Assembly (NCBI GenBank): GCA_900312665.1
Contig: ONZQ02000001.1
Location: 1,144,338 to 1,208,337, forward strand
Source of the DNA: Cephalotrichum gorgonifer
Lineage: Eukaryota > Ascomycota > Sordariomycetes > Microascales > Microascaceae
DNA length: 64,000 nt
Reading direction: 5' to 3'
The notes beneath the pieces are model-generated. The model searched no databases. It was not told the DNA's origin and saw only the letters and a list, made by a program, of their open reading frames with translations. This document shows, piece by piece, positions 57,040 to 64,000 of this stretch. The stretch's first letter is position 1, and every line of letters starts with the position of its first letter. Both the position numbers and the translations under genes were made by a program.

Positions 57040-57591
57040 GGGTGGTATTTTTTTTGGGGGGGGGGGGAAGAGGGAGGATCGGGCTAGGAAGTACTCGGGG
57101 CCAGTGTTGTCGCGTAAAATCAAGATCAAAGGCTTATACAACGTGGATACTTTTGTTGTTGAGCTAATGACTGCTTTCTTTTTTCGCTGTGACTCGTTGC
57201 ATATTTCGCTTTTGCTTTAGCATCTAGAACATGGGGAAAAAACAAATAAAGAACAGAAAAACAAAAAAGACACAGAGCTAGATGGAATTTGCTGAACCAG
57301 ATTCATTTTCTCCCCGGTCGTCCAAGTCCAATGTACTCTGTAAACGTTGATGACATGAAGTCGTCTCCGAATGCCAGTGACGTCGTCCCTTACATAGTCA
57401 CGTGCCACCCCTGTCCACCCCGGTCCCTGACAGACGATTGACAAGCAAAGCTCTAATTAGTTATCTGTGGCATAATCGACCATCGTCCGTAGCCGGAGAT
57501 AACCCAGTAATCCCAACACCCAACAATCCGTCGATTCAATCGATTCACCTTCCCCGACCAACCAGCAGCCCAACCCCGACGGACCGCGACA
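57040..57591. other. Intergenic with T/G homopolymer junction
   Basis: Contains a T-run running into a G-run at about 57046-57068, just behind the stop of the Cys-rich gene. The remainder is the upstream region of MPC1 with a C/A-rich leader. Nothing else recognised. Confidence 0.5.
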
Positions 57592-58404
57592 ATGGCTGCG
57601 ATTGTGAAGGCTATCAACTCCAGGATCAGGTCGAACCCTGTCCTTGACTATGTTTGCTCGACGCGTACGTGTTCCCCTTTCGCCTCGTTTTTTTTTTGCC
57701 GCCGTTCGGAGCTGTCGATTTTCGTTTGTCGGGTGGATCCGGAGCTCCGTCACCTTGGGGAAGATTCGGATCCCATGGATGTACAATTGCAGGGTCCGGT
57801 CTACAGGCTCACATGTCTTTCACGCTGCTGGGTGATGGGTGACAGGATTGAATCCTTCGTGGAGGGGCTATGTCTTTGTGGAGGGGGGATTTCGGGCTCG
57901 AGGCTACTTCGCGAGGCTGGGCGGAAGTTGATACTAACTAACCTACGTCACAGACTTCTGGGGTCCGGCCTCCAACTTTGGGATTCCCCTAGCGGCCATC
58001 ATGGACACGCAGAAGAGCCCCGAGCTGTAAGCAAATCCTCCCCCCTTCCTCTCCTTGCCCTCGACCCTTCCTCCCTACCCGCCCCTCCAACTTACCGCTG
58101 CTTCCTCCCCCCAACTTGACCGGACCCCGTGCCAGCTAACCGACCCCCTTCCAGTATCTCCGGCCAGATGACCGGCGCCCTCTGCATCTACTCCGCCACC
58201 TTCATGCGCTACTCCCTCGCCGTGACCCCCAAGAACTACCTCCTCTTCATGTGCCACCTTATCAACGGGTGCGCCCAGGCCACCCAGGGCTACCGGTACC
58301 TGGACTATAACTACTGGGGCGGAAAGGAGAAGCTGGCCGCACAGAAGCTAGCGTCGGGTGCGGCGGCGGCAGCGGCACCCGCGGCGAAACCGGAGGCGAA
58401 GTGA
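57592..58404 (+). CDS. MPC1: Mitochondrial pyruvate carrier subunit MPC1
   Basis: Inner-membrane subunit that, with an MPC2/3 partner, imports pyruvate into the matrix. Three exons, 57592-57664, 57954-58026 and 58155-58404, with introns of 289 and 128 nt in matching phase, give 131 residues. Conserved blocks: NPVLDYVCSTHFWGPASNFG, IPLAAIMDTQKSPELISGQM, TGALCIYSATFMRYSLAVTP and NYLLFMCHLINGCAQATQGY. The first helix starts just after FWGPASN; two further helices follow. The C-terminal Ala/Lys-rich extension (AAAAAAPAAKPEAK) is unremarkable. The first intron is long for this window. A pyruvate carboxylase gene begins 4.5 kb downstream on the same strand, so import and carboxylation of pyruvate are encoded close together. 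Confidence 0.95.
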
Positions 58405-61400
58405 GGGTAGACTTGGGGGAGAGGGATGCGGGTCAGAGGGGCGAAGGGGGGGAAGGGTGGAGGGGGAGAAAAGATGCTGCTCAGGCCTTTGAGAGCAGGC
58501 AATGGAGGCCTGTTTGGCGTGGTGGCTCTTGTACTTGTATATGAAGGGCATGGACATGGCTTACATGGCTTGTGAACAAACAGCAGATGGGGAAGGGCGT
58601 AATGCCTGCCACCCTACCCATCAGCTTTGCATGGAGACTCTTTAAACATAGTATTTGGGCTTGGCGTAAACTCAAAGGGGTGACAAGAGGTTAGTGAGGT
58701 CTTCTAGAAACAGATAGACTCGTGATTTGCGCTAGACAAATGTAGATGAGGGACGGTTTAGGTGGATGACGGGTGTTGGTTGGAGAGCGCTTGTTCCACA
58801 TGGGCCTGGCCATGTGGACGCCCTGTCCGAACATGGGTGTTTGTTACCCGTCGGGATATTTATATGCTCGGGTGGGGAGAGCAAACTTATGTTAGGAGAC
58901 GGGGGCCGGGGGACGGGAGGTGGAAACCTCGATGATTAAACGGTCAGAAACGGCTATCATCTCTTTCCGTTTTCATGGCTCACGACTGCCTCGGTTTATC
59001 TAGAGCCGATGTACGAGTACGAGTAAAAGTGGCATGCCGTACGAGTACCTGTTCGGGATATACCCCGGACTTTGGATCTGTCCAAGGCCAGGGAGGGGGC
59101 GGGGCCAATACTAGACGGAGAAGGGGTATATGGAGTGTAAGTAGGAGTATACTTCCTTGACTTGTAAAACGTTCAAGACGCCGAGGTATTGTTCTACGTG
59201 TAGTCGTAGACAAGCCTCTTCTGTCAAGATTGTACGGAGTACCTGAGCCCCAGATATCCAACCCGCGGTAAGTATAAACGTCCAGGGTTAAGGGATGGAG
59301 AAAGGGGCAGCGTCTCGGCAGCGCGCATCTCCATCGAGGTCTCGGGAATGGGCCCGCATTAGCTCGGCTGTTAGGAGCTCGGCTACTAAGAGCTCGAGAT
59401 GCCGGCCGAGCAGCGGCGGATTCCGGGTGCGCCTCCCCACCCCCGACGGCTTCAGAGGTGCAGGGCAAGGGTACGATGCTCGGCGGCGTGGACCCGATGG
59501 CGGGGCCCAGCCCGGCACTTTGGAAAGGGGGGAGTACGAGTAGGCACCGAAACGGGGTCGGGGGTGGGTTCGAATTAGGACGCGAGTATTATTAGGTCCT
59601 CCCCCTTAGGCTCTCCCGGTGGTTTGGGATGCGTGCATGTGGACGGACGGGAGGAATCGGGGCTTCGAGACTACAAGACGGGTGTCATTGGTCAGGGGAC
59701 GTTCCGGCGTCTGGGGTATCATTCTCCGGGAGCCTTTCTCGTTGGTTCGATTGGCCGAGCCTCAACTACCTTCATCCGAGGGGGCTCACTAAGACATTAG
59801 ACTACCATGACCGCTTCAGGAACCAAGTGTACTCTTGTTCGTACATGTACACCGTCAGCAGTGAGCTTAACGACGATGGTGGTCCGTTACACCCTGACTT
59901 GGTGCCTCGGATGTAGCAGCATTCGGTTCGTGGGTTGGGTATTTTTTGTCCCTCTACGAACCGGCAGTTGACAGGTCGGTCCCTACGCCTGACTAACGCG
60001 GATCTGCTCGTATACAAGTATTATACATACAGTGGAGCATATGGTAACAAAAAGCAGCACAAGTAGGTGTAAACCCATCGACTCCATCGTTGGCGAGATA
60101 TCCCCGAGGCGAGACGTGAGGGCCGGCCCGCTCTTTGACAGGGCGAAGTACTCAAACGTTCTCAAATCCCCCAGAAAGATGGAGACTAACTAGCCAGGGA
60201 GGGTGGCCGTAGATCATCATCATGCTTTTCTTTCACTCCATCCCTCCTTTATGGGTATCATCATCCCGTAGGCGCTCTCCGACGTCTGATACTTGCATAC
60301 AAAGTGCATGTCAGGATAAGGGACATGCACGGACGATAACTAGGCGAGCGAATGAACAACCAGTGAGGGACAAGAGAGACGAGAACCTGCGCCGTTGCGG
60401 CCGTTGATCGGATAAGCACGCCCAATGTCGGCTCAACCAGCCCTACATTCACTCATGACGCCATGGCAGTGAAAAAAAAAATCTGCCAGGACGAGGACTC
60501 ACACAGCACGCGCCGTTATGGCTTGTCAAATCAAGCTGTTAGTCACTGAAAATCCTAGGCCGAGGTCGGAGTTCGGTGTATCTGTTTGGCATTACTCGTC
60601 ATGGTGGGGTATCCCGCAAAACCAGACCAAACAATCACCGTTTTCTGGAAGGAAGGGGGAGTTCCTTTCATGTGTTGTTTCGACTAATCTTCCAGCGGCT
60701 CCGATCCGTTTTGCTTGTCGACGAACCCCCGCCGCCGCGGGACGGACAGGGAGGGAGGGGTACTTTTTACCTTCAAGCAATAGGCGGGGTGATTCGGTGT
60801 GGTGTGTCTGTGTATGGTGTGTCCAGTGTGTGGGAGGCACATGTATCTGCGACCAATGTGGGGTAGAGCGACCATCAATTGACGAATGGCGGGCGGCTAA
60901 TGCAATTTAATACCGCAGAGCTTCTTTTTGTTTGCCTGCTTCCAAGAAAAGGAAACGAACGGTCCGCCGTTTTTCCCTGGCGTTGGGTAATGATTTTAGC
61001 TCACATGAACAATCTCGCCAACCAGGGGCTCGGGGAGCTCGGACGAGAAAAGAGGAGTCACGCGGAACTTGGGGTGCCAGCCTCAGCTCAGTGATCAGTG
61101 ATACATCGAGTTTAGCCTTCTGGGGTTATTACCTCACAGATTCGGACGGCTCCGTCGAGATCCAGCAAGCATGGGGCGTGGGAGGGGCGTGTTTTGTGTT
61201 CCCTGCTTGATGATGCTTGGTGCGGGAATCGGAAGAGCCGCGGGGTGTGGTGCTGTTCGAGGAATAATGGGAAATGGGAATTGGAAAGAACGGACCCCCG
61301 CGCCTGCCGTTTTTTTTTCTCCGCCTCATCCACAGATCACAGGAGGCGCCCCGCCGTATCTTGGGGCGGCTTCTGTATCAACTTTTTGTTGGGTGGGGAG

Positions 61401-62931
61401 TGTTGTGGTTTCGAGACAGACGACGACGAGTACCAATACATGTACACTGTAGTCTTCTCGCAAGGCAATAAAGGAAATACCTATGACAATATTGTCTCAG
61501 GGTTCGGCCTCGGGGACACTGACCGACCCCACTTGGTCGTTGCTCGAACTATTTCTGTCCGTCCCCATATGCTAAAGTAACTACTAGTTAACTACTATTC
61601 CCACGGACACAAGTATAAGTACGGGCCTACTTAATCCTACGATCCAACAATTACGAGTTGGTAATAGAGGAGGCGTCCTCACCGGCCTTCCAAGCAACCC
61701 AAGCATCCCAAGCCGCGGAGGGCGAGGGATGGCAGCCATTCCTGACCGAAGGAGATGGGATCCTCATCGATTACTTTATAGCTACTCGTATCATTTTCAC
61801 ATCGTTGGCCATATCTTGTGGCGTCTGGAGTACCAGGGTGCCGGAGGTATTACAGATGCCTTGGCCCGAGCAACCAGGTCCGATAGGTGGTGCTTGCTGT
61901 TGCAGGGGAGGCTTGCAGCTCACAGGTAGCTCTGGGTTATTCGGGGGTCCGGGGTCCTTGCTTCGTGTTTGAAAGCCTCGTCAATCATTCGTCAGATGCA
62001 GCATGCGGGCGGGTGGGCGGGCGCCAAGGATATCGAGTTATCCCTCGAGAATAATGTCCATCCTCCCCACACTATCTACGAGTACGTACGACTATTATCT
62101 CTGGCACCAGCAGTTGTAAATCGTACGCGTATACCGTAGGTGAGGGAACGTCAGCAAGGATTGAGTCACCAGACCTTCTTTTCCCCCCAGCCTGCGTGCT
62201 TGCCGAGGAGCGCAATCCATGTTGGCAGCTGATTCCCAGTATCTTCTTGCTCGGATTCTACTCTTATCGCCGTATCGCCGATCCTCCCTCAACCACCACT
62301 CCTTCCTCCCCTGTCTGAAAGTTTGCCCCTCGTTGCCCCACCACTCACCCTCATACTGGTACACCCCCCTCCTCGTGCTGGCACGCTCAATGGCCCACCC
62401 CCCTAGTTCGGTTCGCTTCTCAACCTAGTACGACCCTAATGTCATGATCAGGTACCTAGGTCGTCCACCAAAATGCTCTATTTATCTTTGTACCACGCCG
62501 ATTACTCGTATAATACATAGTACGTACGAGCATGATAGCTAGCCTTTGTCTGTTGCCTTGTATTCCGTGCCAAGTACTTGTAATATGCAAATTCCTCGCC
62601 TCTCTCCCACCCCTGCCACGAGCGCAACCCCACCACCACTGTTCTGTATTGTTACCAACCCATCCACGAAGTGGGGGTTACGGAGTACCTGTTTCACACT
62701 CCGTCCGCACCAGTAATCACCGTTGCTCCCTTGACAGCCAATAGCCGTGGCCAATCCACCGTCTCCCCATCCCCGCTACCACCGCCTCCGTTTCAACCCA
62801 CCACCCCTCCACGCCAGTACATATCTCCTCCAAATCCCAAACCCTCCGAGATCTCATCCTCACCAGCTCATCCATCTTCACACACAACATTCCTAGCCCA
62901 AGCCATCCTCACAACAGGATCAGTGGACGAC
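58405..62931. other. About 4.5 kb with no supported gene
   Basis: No frame shows a recognisable motif. The stretch is rich in TACGAGTA/TACTTGTA-type words (58532, 59012, 59018, 59040, 59535, 60013, 61783, 62077, 62503, 62575). The last 200 bp before 62932 are C-rich and look like the pyruvate carboxylase 5' leader; that frame is open upstream but lacks an ATG before 62932. Confidence 0.5.
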
Positions 62932-63985
62932 ATGGAACTCCCACAGCTGCCCCAGGCAGACCTTACCTTCCACGATGTCTTCGAGGATGAAGAGGAGCTC
63001 AAGGAGGCCCAGACCGTCCACCACATCCGAGCCAACTCGAGCATCATGCAGGTGAAGAAGATTCTCGGTACGTCCTTCGTTTCCGCCTCTTCCCTCCCCC
63101 CTCAGCCAAGGGCTATCGGTCAAGTTCTGCGACATTCGTTTGAGGGAAGGATATTCTGCTAACAACGACCTTTTTTGCACGTCACAGTTGCCAACCGTGG
63201 TGAAATTCGTAAGTGGTGAACCTTAATCCCCAGAGAATCGTGGGAATATTGCTAACAACGAATTTGCAGCCATTCGTGTATGAATCCTAGATCCCACCCG
63301 GCCTTTGTTTTGGATTCATGAGGCTTACATCTCTTTTTCCCCAAATCTAGATCTTCCGAACTGTGAGTCAACCTGAAATCCTTCCTATTCAACTCGTCTC
63401 CACCAGCCAAGATGGTACCTAGGCTACCAGGGTGGAGTACTGTCTTTGCATCTACGTCCTTTGTCCTGTTTGTTGACAGCAGCTAACCTATCGTTAAGGC
63501 CCACGAGCTTTCACTTCACACCATCGCGGTCTTCAGGTAAATATGAGCAATTGCTGGGACTTTTGGGCCCTCAGCTAAGCCTAGTCTGCCGGCCTACTAA
63601 CATGTTTGTAGTTATGAGGATCGTCTTAGCATGCACAGGCAGAGTTCGTTTTCCCCATCTTATTCAGTGAGATCTAGAATGCCGAGATATTTGATTCACT
63701 AACCTTTGTCATATAGAGGCCGATGAAGCCTACGTTATCGGCAAGCGAGGCCAGTATACTCCCGTCGGGGCGTACCTCGCTGGCGATGAGATCATCAAGA
63801 TCGCCCTCGAGCATGGCGCCAACATGATCCACCCTGGTTTGTCCTCCTTTAGTCTAGCCTCTGACCATCATCTCGGGGCACTTTTACTTTCTCGAGTTGT
63901 TTAGCTAATGGCGGAATGTAAAGGTTACGGTTTCCTCTCGGAGAACGCCGAGTTTGCCAAGAAGGTGGAGGACGCCGGCCTCGTC
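62932..63985 (+). CDS. pyc: Pyruvate carboxylase, N-terminal part (runs off window)
   Basis: Biotin enzyme that converts pyruvate, bicarbonate and ATP to oxaloacetate (anaplerosis). Only the start of the biotin carboxylase domain is present: 143 codons in eight exons, 62932-63067, 63188-63208, 63270-63277, 63351-63362, 63499-63536, 63612-63643, 63717-63836 and 63924-63985. A ninth must follow beyond the window, because GTAAGT begins at 63986. Joined, they read HHIRANSSIMQVKKIL, VANRGEIPIRIFRTAHELSL, HTIAVFSYEDRLSMHRQ, KADEAYVIGKRGQYTPVGAY, HGANMIHPGYGFLSENAEFA, the canonical enzyme start, with all phases matching. Exons 2-4 are only 21, 8 and 12 nt. There is no mitochondrial presequence, consistent with the cytosolic enzyme of many fungi. 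Confidence 0.93.
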
Positions 63986-64000
63986 GTAAGTTCATATCTG

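Overview
This window is chromosomal DNA of a filamentous ascomycete (Pezizomycotina, most likely a Sordariomycete). Evidence: short introns (52-289 nt) with GT(A/G)NGT donors, CTAAC-type branch points and CAG/TAG acceptors; compact single-copy housekeeping genes in GC-rich coding frames; and a protein set typical of this group (Zn2Cys6 regulator, Cdc25/NimT, GT71 mannosyltransferase, ERJ5, a Drn1-like CwfJ protein, CulC-type cullin 3). I see no prokaryotic, viral or CRISPR feature. All exon models below were read by eye from the sequence, with splice phase checked.

Layout. 0.6-3.2 kb (-): Zn2Cys6 regulator with a tandem-repeat N-terminus and an apparent GC-AG intron inside the zinc cluster. 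5.0-5.8 kb (+): small RS-rich single-pass membrane protein. 6.9-8.1 kb (-): AIF/AMID-like flavoprotein. 8.6-9.6 kb: decayed NACHT-type (STAND) gene relic. 10.0-12.0 kb (-): long acidic disordered protein of uncertain 5' end, directly behind a PRA1/Yip3 gene. 15.6-17.6 kb (-): cdc25/nimT in four exons, with about 8.5 kb of apparently non-coding DNA upstream. 26.2-27.7 kb (-): GT71 mannosyltransferase. 28.9-33.6 kb (-): POL5 (interrupted by a false assembly gap) and 20S proteasome alpha-7 (PRE10). 35.9-36.8 kb (+): Gln-rich protein of unknown function. 37.4-38.9 kb (-): ERJ5. 39.7-41.3 kb (-): Drn1/CWF19L1-like, divergent from UTP20 (41.8-49.9 kb, +). 50.4-50.9 kb (-): ZIM17, divergent from cullin-3 (51.8-54.5 kb, +). 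55.5-57.0 kb (+): unknown protein with a Cys-rich N-terminus. 57.6-58.4 kb (+): mitochondrial pyruvate carrier MPC1. 62.9 kb to the window end (+): 5' end of pyruvate carboxylase, split into very small exons.

How the genes relate. Several belong to ribosome biogenesis (Pol5, Utp20) and protein quality control (proteasome alpha-7, ERJ5, Zim17, cullin-3). Mpc1 and pyruvate carboxylase act one after the other on pyruvate (import, then carboxylation) and lie 4.5 kb apart on the same strand. There is no secondary-metabolite or other obvious specialised cluster. The least explained signals are non-coding: many copies of an 8-bp word family (TACTCGTA/TACTTGTA and complements) in intergenic DNA, a compact multi-stem element at 13.6 kb, and a palindrome cluster at 23.0-23.2 kb.
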